Assembly: GCF_000582685.1 (NCBI RefSeq)
Contig: NZ_KK073768.1
Span: 5,180,205 to 5,244,204 of the forward strand
Reading direction: 5' to 3'
From: [Scytonema hofmanni] UTEX 2349
GTDB taxonomy: Bacteria > Cyanobacteriota > Cyanobacteriia > Cyanobacteriales > Nostocaceae
Length of the DNA stretch: 64,000 nucleotides
This document shows positions 1 through 7,792 of this stretch, piece after piece (the stretch's first letter is position 1; every line of letters begins with the position of its first letter). Position numbers and translations under genes: made by a program. The notes under the pieces were generated by a model. The model saw only the letters and a program-made list of their open reading frames with translations. It had not been told where the DNA came from and did no database searches.

Positions 1-35
1 TCACCATGATAGTTCTTGTCATGTAGATGTGCGTT

Positions 36-160
36 TACAGCAGATTGCGTTTTTTCTTGAATACACGTAGATACGTTTCGGTGGAACGTCTTTACGCGGA
101 ACGTCTCAGAGCGGGTTTTGGGTTTTATGCATGTACCTCCTAAACTTGAAATATGCTGTA
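36..160. repeat. MITE-like repeat, TACAGCA family (copy 1)
   Basis: The ends are inverted (TACAGCAGATT at 36; AATATGCTGTA ending at 160). The core holds degenerate GGAACGTCT palindromes, and the right half carries the GGGTTTTATGCATGTAC segment seen in the other copies. Related complete copies lie at 18894-19002 and 27385-27491, and half copies at 1303-1382 and 45744-45833. It has no coding capacity. The rest of 1-370 shows no gene. Confidence 0.65.
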
Positions 161-370
161 TATAACCGCGTAGTCGTCGGGTATTTTTGTAATTATGTAT
201 ATTGATTATCTCACGAAGCGTAACCTCATACAAGGTGCGGAAATTGCTCTTATTTTTCTATCTAAAGGAAGTACCAAGCTGGAAAATACTGCGCCACAAT
301 ATATATATGCAACATAATGTCTAAAAAGTTTAACTTTTAGAGATCCAAATTATCTACAGAGAAATTAACC

Positions 371-1156
371 ATGCCTAACAATATCAAAGAACAAATTACA
401 ATCGACATAAAACAAGCCAAAGAAGCCGGACAACTTAGAACCGATCGCATTCGAGAAATTGTCAAAGCCGCAGTTTCTCAAGTTACCTCTGAGTTTAAAG
501 AAGGTTCAACAGAATTTCGCACAATTGTTAGAGAAGCTGTTTCTAGCGTCATCGAAAACTTACAAGAAAAAGGTGGCGAACTCAAAGAAGAAGTGACAGC
601 CTCAATTGAAGGAGCGCTGGAAGCTGTTAATAGCAAAAGACACGAAGTAATTGCTAAAACTCAAGCAGAAATGAAGCAACTCCAGGCAAAACTGGATAAT
701 GAAGAAGAACAACTTCAGCAAGAAATTGATGGCATTTTAACAGATGTTGAAGAAACGAGCAAAGAAAATGCTCATACCAAAACTGTTGTTGATTCGGCTG
801 TAAACACGATCAAAAACAGTGAAGAAGCCGCATTATTACAGAAACGTTATGCTCAATTGCAAGCGCAGCTAGCCATTGTCAGAGCTAATTTAGCTGCACG
901 TTATGGTGGACGTGGTGAAGAAGTTAAAGGTTATCTAGACGAGGCTAAAACCTGGTATGATAAAGCTCGTCCCCAAGCGGAAACATTGGCTACACAGGTA
1001 GCGCAACAGCGATCGCAGTTAGAAGATAAACTCGGTGAAGCTGGTTCAGAAATCGCTAAAAAAGAACGTCAGATAAAACTAATTTTGCGCGAGTTGCTGT
1101 CAACAGCGGTTAACTCGTTTAAAGAAAAAGAACATTCTGATAAATCTCACAAATAG
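371..1156 (+). CDS. Hypothetical coiled-coil protein, 261 aa
   Basis: A hydrophilic, Glu/Lys/Gln/Ala-rich protein with no signal peptide or membrane segment. Heptad-like patterns span almost the whole length, especially residues 85-135 and 155-240, so an extended helical or coiled-coil structure is likely. It is translated from ATG 371 with only a weak purine stretch upstream. I do not recognise a named family; the composition recalls apolipoprotein-like or LEA-like helical proteins, but that is resemblance only. It stands alone and is followed by a cluster of hairpins that can terminate transcription. The ORF is uninterrupted, and its codon use fits the neighbours. Confidence 0.8.
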   Translation: MPNNIKEQITIDIKQAKEAGQLRTDRIREIVKAAVSQVTSEFKEGSTEFRTIVREAVSSVIENLQEKGGELKEEVTASIEGALEAVNSKRHEVIAKTQAEMKQLQAKLDNEEEQLQQEIDGILTDVEETSKENAHTKTVVDSAVNTIKNSEEAALLQKRYAQLQAQLAIVRANLAARYGGRGEEVKGYLDEAKTWYDKARPQAETLATQVAQQRSQLEDKLGEAGSEIAKKERQIKLILRELLSTAVNSFKEKEHSDKSHK

Positions 1157-1180
1157 AGATTTGGTAATTTTATCAGCACC

Positions 1181-1300
1181 TACCCTTCCAGGGTAGGGCG
1201 TTGCGCGTACAAAGCCTACCTACGTAGGCTTTTAGATATTCAGCCCACGAAGGTGGGCTTTGTTTTTGTAGTCGCGACTTCAGTCGTCGGCTTTTTTGCT
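1181..1300 (+). terminator. Cluster of hairpins downstream of the coiled-coil gene
   Basis: Three short stems follow each other: CTACCCT/AGGGTAG (about 1180-1197), AAAGCCTAC/GTAGGCTTT (1211-1232) and AGCCCAC/GTGGGCT (1242-1259). The last is followed by a T-rich run. Similar AGCCCACnnnnGTGGGCTTTGTTT units recur at 26262 and, with other stem bases, at 23712 and 56335, so this is both a repeat family and a plausible intrinsic terminator. Confidence 0.55.
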
Positions 1301-1302
1301 AA

Positions 1303-1382
1303 TCAAATACACCTAGAGACGTAGCAGTGCTACGTCTCTACAAAGTTTTGGGTTTTATATATTCCCTGAAATCTGCTTTATA
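1303..1382. repeat. Half copy of TACAGCA-family repeat with GTAGAGACG palindrome
   Basis: The palindrome TAGAGACGTAGCA/TGCTACGTCTCTA lies at 1314-1340, followed by the right arm TTTTGGGTTTTATATAT and a degenerate end GAAATCTGCTTTA. The left terminal inverted repeat is missing. Confidence 0.55.
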
Positions 1383-1390
1383 TAACAATT

Positions 1391-1426
1391 AAAAGGGTGG
1401 ACTTAATATTAGTCCACCCTAATTTT
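1391..1426 (-). terminator. Strong bidirectional hairpin terminator
   Basis: A perfect 10-bp stem (AGGGTGGACT/AGTCCACCCT, 1394-1420) is flanked by AAAA on the left and AATTTT on the right. It lies 45 bp beyond the stop of the Pmp3-like gene and would end that transcript. Confidence 0.7.
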
Positions 1427-1470
1427 CTTTCCTTGTTAAGAGAGAAGATTCATCCACCGTCAAGGCTTTA

Positions 1471-1659
1471 CTAAATCGGTTCCTGTCTATCTAAAGCTTC
1501 TTCATGTTTAGCAATAACCCAAACTGCATGAATACTACCAGGAACCCAACCTAGAAGGGTTAGCAAAACATTAATCAGCAAAGTTGGACCAACACCAACT
1601 GTTAAGAAAACGCCTAAGGGAGGCACAAGAAGACCAAGGAGAAAACGAACTAATTTCAT
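1471..1659 (-). CDS. YqaE/Pmp3-family small membrane protein
   Basis: A 62-aa protein with two hydrophobic segments (residues about 4-22 and 28-50) separated by a Gly-rich turn, and a short charged tail. The pattern LVPPLGVFLTVGVGP...NVLLTLLGWVPGSIHAVWVI is that of the UPF0057/Pmp3 proteolipids. In other organisms these respond to salt or cold stress and affect membrane potential. The start at ATG 1659 gives the usual length of the family. It reads toward the hairpin at 1391-1426 and is probably monocistronic. Another small membrane gene (1822-2223) lies upstream on the same strand, 160 bp away. Confidence 0.88.
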   Translation of the reverse strand: MKLVRFLLGLLVPPLGVFLTVGVGPTLLINVLLTLLGWVPGSIHAVWVIAKHEEALDRQEPI

Positions 1660-1821
1660 GGTATTGCTGCTACTATTTCAAATTTATTTACTTAGATTTT
1701 CGGAAATTTACCGAATTATAAACTCCATCGGAGGAATTATTTTAATTCGGAAGTTTTATTTATCCCTTCATATTTGGGGTAGAGACATAATAGCAAGGAA
1801 CGTCTCTACTCCAGCAAACAC

Positions 1822-2223
1822 TTAGCTTGAAGGTAATTCACCTTGGGTTTTAACATCAGCACTATTCAAAGCCAGATTTTTCTCGGCAAAGTATTTGCTA
1901 ATGAAAGTGTTAGCAAAAGATAAAACAACTGGACCAAGAATAAAACCGAGAATTCCGTGAACGCTAAACCCAGGAGCCAAAAATGCTGCTAATGTAAAAC
2001 ACACACCGTTTACAATTAGAGAAAATGCTCCAAAGCTTAGGAAATTAAGCGGTAAAGATAAGGTAGACAGAATTGGCTTAACTGAGCCATTGATTAAACC
2101 AATTACTAAAGCAGCAATTAAAGCAGCCGGAAAGTTAGCTATATTAACACCCGGCACAATTAAATCAACAATTAGCAGGCTTAAAGCTGTCGCTAGCGTT
2201 ATAAAAAGGGTTCCCAACAACAT
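1822..2223 (-). CDS. YvlD/phage-holin-superfamily-IV-like membrane protein
   Basis: A 133-aa protein with four predicted membrane helices (about residues 1-22, 30-50, 58-82, 88-110) and a short hydrophilic C-terminus. The spacing and the motifs GLINGSVKPIL and LPLNFLSFGAFSLIVNG match the family often labelled phage holin family or YvlD. In bacteria it is mostly chromosomal and of unknown role, so the phage label should not be read as a prophage sign; no phage genes surround it. It shares strand with the Pmp3-like gene downstream. Both could be envelope-stress proteins, which is inference. Confidence 0.85.
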   Translation of the reverse strand: MLLGTLFITLATALSLLIVDLIVPGVNIANFPAALIAALVIGLINGSVKPILSTLSLPLNFLSFGAFSLIVNGVCFTLAAFLAPGFSVHGILGFILGPVVLSFANTFISKYFAEKNLALNSADVKTQGELPSS

Positions 2224-2355
2224 TTTTTTTCACCTAATAAGCAAAGATAGTTTCAACGTTCTGAAACTATCTTCAACTAAACGCTTAGGTTTAAACCTCC
2301 CTAAGAAGGTAGATTTGTCTTATGCCATTTGGCTGGTATGTGAAAAAATTAAGTA

Positions 2356-2411
2356 ATATCATGTCCGGTAGATTACATATGATCTAGAGACGTAGCATTG
2401 CTACGTCTCTA
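2356..2411. repeat. ATATCATGTCCGG half repeat plus GTAGAGACG palindrome
   Basis: ATATCATGTCCGGT begins at 2356 and matches the ends of the element at 2774-2897. A palindrome TAGAGACGTAGCA..TGCTACGTCTCTA follows at 2384-2411. The palindrome overlaps the 3' end of the ferredoxin gene: the last three codons (Val-Glu-Thr) and the TAG stop are read from it. Confidence 0.6.
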
Positions 2412-2736
2412 CTTCTGAATTAAAGTAAAGCGATGATTTATACAAGACTTGTTCTTGATGAGTTTCTAAGGTGCAATCAGACAAGGGGTAAGCTACACAG
2501 GTAATCGTATATCCAGCTTGGATTTCTTGCTGACGTAAAAATTTTTGCTCGGTTTGATCGACTTCACCACTGATGAGTTTAGCGACACAAACGGAACATT
2601 CGCCTTGTTTGCACCCAGATGGTAAGCGGATACCGATGTCTTCAGCTATATCAAGGATATATTGGTCTTCTGGTACTTCAATTGTCCGATCTAACGCAAT
2701 TGCAGAATTGATAAGTCTAACTTTATAAACTGCCAT
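2401..2736 (-). CDS. [2Fe-2S] plant-type ferredoxin
   Basis: A 111-aa electron carrier of the plant/cyanobacterial ferredoxin fold. Cluster ligands are visible as C42, C47 and C50 in SGCKQGECSVC and as C80 in TITCVAYP. The sequence is more divergent than PetF, with a C-terminal tail of about 15 residues beyond the fold, so it is probably a specialised ferredoxin and not the main photosynthetic one. The start at ATG 2736 gives the canonical N-terminal beta strand (MAVYKVRLIN). The final residues VET and the stop codon come from an interspersed palindromic repeat, so the native C-terminus was probably altered slightly. The partner enzyme cannot be told from context. Confidence 0.9.
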   Translation of the reverse strand: MAVYKVRLINSAIALDRTIEVPEDQYILDIAEDIGIRLPSGCKQGECSVCVAKLISGEVDQTEQKFLRQQEIQAGYTITCVAYPLSDCTLETHQEQVLYKSSLYFNSEVET

Positions 2737-2773
2737 ATTTTATTTATTGTTTGACACGTTCTGCGCGGACTTG

Positions 2774-2897
2774 ATATCATGTCCGGTCAAACAGCCATAA
2801 TAAAAGAACCCCTCCCCAACCCTAAGAGCCTGCGGGGAGGGTGCCACAGGCGGGTGGGGTTCTTCATGAATTATGGGTAAGCTACCGGACATGATAT
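2774..2897. repeat. MITE-like element, ATATCATGTCCGG ends
   Basis: Inverted ends ATATCATGTCCGGT (2774) and ACCGGACATGATAT (to 2897) enclose a G/C-rich hairpin core (CCCCTCCCCAACCC ... GGGTGGGGTTC). It is non-coding. It sits between ferredoxin and tex, which are transcribed in the same direction. No convincing target-site duplication was seen. Confidence 0.65.
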
Positions 2898-2907
2898 GAC
2901 TGAGATT

Positions 2908-5070
2908 CTACTGCTTAAGAGCCTTCATTGACAAACCGATTCGCTTCAATTTCTCGTTAACTTCCATAACTCGCACTTTCACAACTTGCCCTACCTTCAC
3001 AACTTTATTTGGATCGTCTACGAATCTATCAGCAAGTTGGGAAATATGCACCAAACCATCTTGATGCACACCGATATCGACAAATGCGCCGAAGTTGGCG
3101 ACATTAGTAACGATACCTTCTAATTCCATCCCTGCTTTTAAATGAGAAATTTCTTTGATTCCCTCTTTAAAAGTGGCATACTTAAATTCAGCACGGGGAT
3201 CTCTTCCTGGCTTTTCTAGTTCACTCTTGATGTCACGCAGCGTCGGTTCACCGATCGCATCAGTAACGTATTTTTTCAAGTTAGTTTTTTGCAACTTTTC
3301 AGCAATTTCCGTTACCTGTTGTATGGGTACACCTAAATCGGATGCGATCGCTTGCACGAGTGAGTAACTTTCTGGATGCACTGCGGTATTATCTAAGGGG
3401 TTATCACCACCGCGAATGCGAAGAAAACCCGCAGCTTGTTCAAAGGCTTTGGGTCCCAATTTGGGAACTTTCAAAAGTTGGCGGCGATTTTTAAATGCAC
3501 CGTTCTCGTTACGATATTTAACAATATTATTCGCCACGCTTGAGGTAATTCCCGATACAAAAGTTAGAAGTTCCTTTGATGCAGTGTTCAAATCCACGCC
3601 AACATAGTTAACACAGCTTTCTATCGTTTCATCTAACTTCTTTTTCAACAACTTTTGATCGACATCATGTTGATATTGTCCCACACCAATAGATTTCGGA
3701 TCAATTTTTACAAGTTCTGCTAATGGATCTTGCAAACGACGCCCAATACTAATTGCACCGCGTACAGTAACATCTAAATCGGGGAACTCTTCACCTGCTA
3801 GTTTGCTGGCAGAATATATAGATGCACCAGACTCATTTACCATCACCTTAATTGGCTTGCGTTCCATTGTTTGCAAAACTTCCGAAACAAACTCTTCTGT
3901 CTCTCGCGAAGCTGTACCATTACCGATCGCAATCAATTCTATCTTATATTTTTCCATCAACTTTTTGATGGTTTGTGCAGCTTTAGCGCGTTGTTCGGCT
4001 GCTTGGTGGGGAAACACTGCTTGATACTCTAAAAATTGCCCTGTTTCATCAAGTACTGCAACTTTGCATCCAGTTCTAAACCCCGGATCTATCGCCAAAG
4101 TTGGTTTCATTCCCGCCGGCGCAGATAGTAATAACTCTCGCAGATTTGTTTCAAATGTTTTGATTGACTCAATATCTGCATAAAGTTTCTTTTCAGATAT
4201 TACCTCACTGATCAAAGAATTTTTCATCAGGCGATTGAATGCATCTTTGAGCATATCCTGATAATAATTTCTAATTACACGCTGCTTTGATTGAATTTCC
4301 TCCGACTCTAAGTAAGAAAGTACCACATCTTCATCAAAGGAAATTTCAAACTGTAATATTTCTTCAGCTTCACCGCGACACAAGGCTAACATATTATGCG
4401 GTGCGATATTTGGCACGCGAATTTTATAATCGCGGTACATTTCAAACTTGGTTGTACCTTCAGGATGCTTATCTTTGATGCGAGAGACAAACACTCCTTC
4501 TTCTAACAAATATTCCCGCACATATGCCCGCAAATGAGCTTTTTCTGCCACTTCTTCCGCTAAAATGTCAGCGGCGCCTTTGAGTGCTTCCTCTGCTGTC
4601 TTCACTCCCATGCTTTCAGAAATATACTTCGCTGCTTCTTCTTCCAGTGAAGCCGCTACACCATTCTTAACATTTAGCGACTTGATAAACTGTGCTAAAG
4701 GTTCGAGTCCCTTTTCTCTAGCGATGGTGGCACGAGTGCGTCGCTTTGGTCGATAGGGTAAGTATAAATCCTCAAGCTCAGTTTTTTGTAAACAGAATTC
4801 AATTTTCGCTTTGAGTTCATCAGTCAGTTTACCTTGTTCGGCGATCGCTTTCAAAATTGCCGCTTTCCTTTCTTCCAGTTCCTGTAAGTAAGTATACCTA
4901 TCCGCAACATCACGCAATTGCACTTCATTCATCTCGTTAGTGCGCTCTTTGCGGTAACGTGCAATAAAGGGAATTGTCGCACCCTCCGCAAATAGTGAGA
5001 GTGCATTTTCCACCTGATCAAGTTTAAGGTCTAGTTCAGTTGCCAATAATTGAGGAATGTTCAGCATCAA
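2908..5070 (-). CDS. tex: Tex family transcription accessory / S1 RNA-binding protein
   Basis: A 720-aa protein of normal length for Tex. In order: Tex N-terminal helical region (about 1-190), YqgF/RuvC-like domain (LAIDPGFRTGCKVAVLD near residue 325), helix-hairpin-helix region (about 450-560) and a C-terminal S1 domain (about 645-715, LEGIVTNVANFGAFVDIG...DGLVHISQL). Tex binds nucleic acid and associates with transcription and RNA turnover; in other bacteria it affects toxin expression and stress tolerance. The N-terminus starts MMLNIPQLLATEL; the second Met is equally possible. It stands alone on the minus strand with more than 200 bp of promoter space upstream. No broken motifs were seen. 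Confidence 0.95.
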   Translation of the reverse strand: MMLNIPQLLATELDLKLDQVENALSLFAEGATIPFIARYRKERTNEMNEVQLRDVADRYTYLQELEERKAAILKAIAEQGKLTDELKAKIEFCLQKTELEDLYLPYRPKRRTRATIAREKGLEPLAQFIKSLNVKNGVAASLEEEAAKYISESMGVKTAEEALKGAADILAEEVAEKAHLRAYVREYLLEEGVFVSRIKDKHPEGTTKFEMYRDYKIRVPNIAPHNMLALCRGEAEEILQFEISFDEDVVLSYLESEEIQSKQRVIRNYYQDMLKDAFNRLMKNSLISEVISEKKLYADIESIKTFETNLRELLLSAPAGMKPTLAIDPGFRTGCKVAVLDETGQFLEYQAVFPHQAAEQRAKAAQTIKKLMEKYKIELIAIGNGTASRETEEFVSEVLQTMERKPIKVMVNESGASIYSASKLAGEEFPDLDVTVRGAISIGRRLQDPLAELVKIDPKSIGVGQYQHDVDQKLLKKKLDETIESCVNYVGVDLNTASKELLTFVSGITSSVANNIVKYRNENGAFKNRRQLLKVPKLGPKAFEQAAGFLRIRGGDNPLDNTAVHPESYSLVQAIASDLGVPIQQVTEIAEKLQKTNLKKYVTDAIGEPTLRDIKSELEKPGRDPRAEFKYATFKEGIKEISHLKAGMELEGIVTNVANFGAFVDIGVHQDGLVHISQLADRFVDDPNKVVKVGQVVKVRVMEVNEKLKRIGLSMKALKQ

Positions 5071-5299
5071 GTGTTAAGGAACGAAAATATATTTCTCAAG
5101 TAATATGCCAAATGGCACTTTCAGTACAAGCCTAGAGTGTTAAGCTAAATTAATCATAATTCCGGAATTTCTATTTGAGAGGTTGTAGTTTGAGATTAGG
5201 TATTGTACTGAAAACATGTTTGGATGTAAAGTAAATACACTTACCGAAAATCTTTATATTCTCAGAGTAACGTATTTCTAGTGCAGAGGTTTGTTAGAA

Positions 5300-5560
5300 A
5301 TGGCTTTGTCTTTTTTGATACCACTCTTTACATGCTTGATAACTGGTTACATCTTTAAAAAAGGTGTTGACGAAATCACCTACTTTGCAGGCATACTTGC
5401 AGTTATCAGCTTTATTATAAGTTTGGTTTTAGCTCCTTGGCAGATTCAGCTTTTATTGCTAATTGTTGTTCTCATCACTACTCAGAGACTTTTAGAAAAA
5501 AATGAGTACCAAATGAATAGAGGGCAGAACAGCCAAGATAGAAGGAATTCTAGCAGCTAG
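5300..5560 (+). CDS. Hypothetical small membrane protein, 86 aa
   Basis: I chose ATG 5300 over the in-frame TTG at 5291 because a purine-rich GCAGAGG sits about 10 nt upstream of the ATG and directly abuts the TTG. The protein has two or three hydrophobic stretches (about residues 2-18, 27-45, 47-62) and a polar, Asn/Gln/Arg-rich tail. No family is recognised. It is a single gene between tex (divergent) and a repeat-rich spacer. It may be an inner-membrane protein of unknown role. Confidence 0.6.
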   Translation: MALSFLIPLFTCLITGYIFKKGVDEITYFAGILAVISFIISLVLAPWQIQLLLLIVVLITTQRLLEKNEYQMNRGQNSQDRRNSSS

Positions 5561-5681
5561 CAAAAATTGTTTTTAATTCAATTCTCATATCCGGCAAATC
5601 AACAGTAGTAGAAAACTGTAAAACATGATTATGGCGATTTATTGGATATGATATCACACATATTGTACAGACGTTACCCTT

Positions 5682-5785
5682 GTAGAGACGTTCCACCGGA
5701 ACGTCTTTGTAGAGACGTTCCACCGGAGAGACGTTCCACCGGAGAGACGTTCCGCCGGAGAGACGTTCCACCGGAACGTCTCTAC
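5682..5785. repeat. Tandem cluster of GTAGAGACGTTCC palindromes
   Basis: Five consecutive units of (GA)GAGACGTTCCACCGGA occur, bounded by complete GTAGAGACGTTCC..GGAACGTCT arms. This is a local expansion of a palindrome that occurs singly elsewhere (for example 15990-16016, 27434-27462, 37441-37469, 41104-41130). The apparent antisense reading frame across it is only repeat. Confidence 0.75.
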
Positions 5786-5809
5786 TAAATCGCATCTATC
5801 GACTTTTGC

Positions 5810-6298
5810 TCAAACTTTTTCTTGATGTTTTTTTAACAACCGAAGATATTTTTCATTTGTCTTGGCTTGTATCCATTTTTCTTTAAATATCGCTGCTGAC
5901 TCGGCTTTCACCGGGTCTACTTCATAAGGTAAAATATCTTTTCTCGCTTCCAGTTGTGCTTCTGGTGAAGCTTCTTTTTGCGGGTTTGTTTTGTATTTTC
6001 TGCCACTTTTGTGATTAGCATAGCGACGCGATCGCGTATAGCCCATTTGGATAAATTTCCGTGCCATATCCGCACCAACGAAATCATCTTCTTCCAGATA
6101 AGCAAGAAACATCTCGTAGATTTTTTCACTCGACTCTCTAGCAATATCGGGAGTCTTAAATCGCCAATGGGGAAGAATTTCTGATTTGTAGGGTTCTACC
6201 AAAAGTACACCCTGTTCACCTTTGCCAACGCGATACAGTTCTGGATGTTGGCGAAAGTCGATATTCTTAAAGTCTAAAGAATAATCAAATTGCATCAT
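5810..6298 (-). CDS. DUF4385 family protein
   Basis: A 162-aa soluble protein. The N-terminus FDYSLDFKNIDFRQHPELYRVGKGEQGVLLVEPYKSE... and the RRYANHKSGRKY region are characteristic of DUF4385, a widespread family without a known biochemical role. It is rich in charged and aromatic residues and has no membrane segment. MMQFDYS offers two adjacent Met codons; either could start it. It is transcribed alone and ends beside the palindrome cluster at 5682-5785. Confidence 0.85.
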   Translation of the reverse strand: MMQFDYSLDFKNIDFRQHPELYRVGKGEQGVLLVEPYKSEILPHWRFKTPDIARESSEKIYEMFLAYLEEDDFVGADMARKFIQMGYTRSRRYANHKSGRKYKTNPQKEASPEAQLEARKDILPYEVDPVKAESAAIFKEKWIQAKTNEKYLRLLKKHQEKV

Positions 6299-6362
6299 AG
6301 CTTTTTATGATGAATAATAAACTTTAAGAAACGAACTTTGCTTCTATCTTAGGTAAGTAGTT

Positions 6363-6582
6363 GAGTCATACCAAGTTCGGTTAATTACTTAACGCCGTGT
6401 GCAACTTTCTCGCACTCTCTACCCCCAACCCCTTCCCTACGTTCGCGCAGCGTCTCGAAGAGAGGGAAGGGGAGCAAGAATCAAAGCCTCTCTACACCGT
6501 AGCCTTGTTAAGGAGAGGGGTGCCGGAGGCTCTTTGAGGTTAAACGGGTATTATAATTAATCATGCGAACTTGAGTCATACC
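6363..6582. mobile_element. MITE with 10-bp target duplication (element 6373-6572)
   Basis: The element itself is 6373-6572 (200 bp), with inverted ends AAGTTCG...CGAACTT and TTAATTA/TAATTAA nearby. It is flanked by a perfect direct repeat GAGTCATACC at 6363-6372 and 6573-6582, which I read as the target-site duplication. The interior holds CCCCAACCCC-type G/C hairpins and a TTCGCGCAGCGTCTCG repeat. The right-hand duplication directly abuts the ATG of the VOC gene, so the insertion separated that gene from its original upstream region. Confidence 0.85.
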
Positions 6583-7053
6583 ATGCTTCCTAGCACCACT
6601 TCTAATCCTACCCTTGTCACCGGAAATCTGCGCCGCGTACATCATATTGCCTTAAATGTGCATGATATGCAAGCTTCCCGCCACTTTTACAGCACAATTT
6701 TGGGTTTGCATGAACTTACAGGTGAAGAAGTTCCGAAAACCTTAGTTGAGTTGGTAGCACAAGGTAAAGTTGCCAACTTCGTCACTCCAGATGGGACAAT
6801 TCTCGATTTATTTTGGGAACCGGAATTATCACCACCCGATCCAAATCCAGAGCAGACTTTTACTAGAGCATATCATTTGGCGTTTGACATCGAGCCGCAA
6901 TTATTTGAGCTAGCAGTGGCAGTAATAAGAGAAAATAAAATAGCGATCGCACACGGTCCAGTCACTCGTCCCACAGGTAGAGGTGTGTATTTTTACGACC
7001 CCGATGGCTTTATGATTGAAATTCGTTGCGATCCGGATGATGTTAATGGGTAA
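6583..7053 (+). CDS. VOC (glyoxalase/dioxygenase fold) family protein
   Basis: A 156-aa protein from ATG 6583; a TTG four codons earlier lies partly in the MITE and is less likely. The N-terminal half has RRVHHIALNVHDMQASRHFYSTILGLHEL, and the C-terminal half ends in VYFYDPDGFMIEIRCD: the paired beta-alpha-beta modules and metal-ligand positions (His near the start, Glu near the end) of the vicinal oxygen chelate fold. The substrate cannot be inferred. There is no Shine-Dalgarno sequence before the ATG because a MITE ends there; expression may depend on sequences inside the MITE or may be impaired. Confidence 0.85.
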   Translation: MLPSTTSNPTLVTGNLRRVHHIALNVHDMQASRHFYSTILGLHELTGEEVPKTLVELVAQGKVANFVTPDGTILDLFWEPELSPPDPNPEQTFTRAYHLAFDIEPQLFELAVAVIRENKIAIAHGPVTRPTGRGVYFYDPDGFMIEIRCDPDDVNG

Positions 7054-7065
7054 TGGGTAGTGGGT

Positions 7066-7205
7066 AGTATAGCGTTTCCCGATAAGAGTCAAGTACATCT
7101 CAAAACCTCACCCCCAACCCCTCTCCTTACTAAGGAGAGGGGAGATAAAGCACAGCTTTATCGGGGTGAGGTAATCGGTGGTTCTCGGTTGGTTAGGAAA
7201 CACCA
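7066..7205. repeat. G/C-hairpin interspersed repeat
   Basis: It begins TATAGCGTTTCCCGA, contains CCTCACCCCCAACCCCTCTCC...GGAGAGGGG and a GGGGTGAGG return arm, and ends in GGTTAGGAAACACC. It is the same class as 14029-14184. It is non-coding. Confidence 0.5.
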
Positions 7206-7222
7206 TAGAACACCCAAGAACT

Positions 7223-7384
7223 AACAACTAATATCAAGTTCGGATAATTGTTATACTACCCAAGTCAAGAAAGACCCCACCCCCAACCCCTCCCCGCAAG
7301 CGGGGAGGGGAGATTTTGCTTCAGCAAAAGCGGGGTGGGGTTCCGGGTATTATGACTAATCAAACGGACTTGATATAACAACTA
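7223..7384. mobile_element. MITE-like element (7231-7376) with possible 8-bp duplication
   Basis: The ends are ATATCAAGTTCGG (7231) and ACGGACTTGATAT (to 7376). AACAACTA directly flanks both sides (7223-7230, 7377-7384). The flank is low-complexity CTAACAACTAACAAC sequence, so the duplication is less certain than for 6373-6572. The interior has the CCCCACCCCCAACCCCTCCCC hairpin. Confidence 0.6.
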
Positions 7385-7397
7385 ACAACCAACAACT

Positions 7398-7685
7398 ATG
7401 CAAATATTTGAAGTCATCGAAGAAGCGTTAATCACAAGTCCACCAATTCCCCACGATCCATATAAGGAGTCATTGAAAAATTGGGCAAAGTATTGCCTGC
7501 AAGACAGAGGATTCAAAGTAGTATATGCTCAAAATGCGGACTTTGCTATTGAACCCAAAGGCAGGGAAAAGCTTTATTTTAAAGTGACAACTAATGCGGC
7601 TGATGTGGATGATTCTTGTAATTGGATAGTTTGGGATAGTGCAGCAAAAAGCGCGAGCCTCATTCCTCTTTCCACATCAAAATAG
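7398..7685 (+). CDS. Hypothetical protein, 95 aa
   Basis: A small soluble protein starting at ATG 7398, immediately after the repeat element at 7231-7376. No family is recognised with confidence. The central stretch DFAIEPKGREKLYFKVTTN has the acidic...E-x-K spacing of a restriction-endonuclease-like beta hairpin, but the second half has no further nuclease features, so this is only a hint. No close partner gene is present; downstream is a decayed Rpn-family fragment. Confidence 0.55.
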   Translation: MQIFEVIEEALITSPPIPHDPYKESLKNWAKYCLQDRGFKVVYAQNADFAIEPKGREKLYFKVTTNAADVDDSCNWIVWDSAAKSASLIPLSTSK

Positions 7686-7792
7686 AATTATTGTCAAAAC
7701 CCGAATTAGCATCTTTTGAATCACAGATTTATCTGCGGTTTAATTTCAAATTCGGGCTTTGATGCGTTCCCCCTGCCGACTTGATTGAGAGT

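Noticed and set aside
1822..2223. Prophage sign from a holin-like protein
   Set aside because: The family is mostly chromosomal YvlD-like, and no other phage gene is present.
2090..2356. 88-codon plus-strand ORF opposite the YvlD-like gene
   Set aside because: It is antisense to a clear membrane protein gene; its Lys/Ile/Ala composition comes from the reverse complement.
5550..5795. 81-codon minus-strand reading frame
   Set aside because: Most of it (VPVERLSGG and similar) is the translated palindrome cluster; there is no start context or family.
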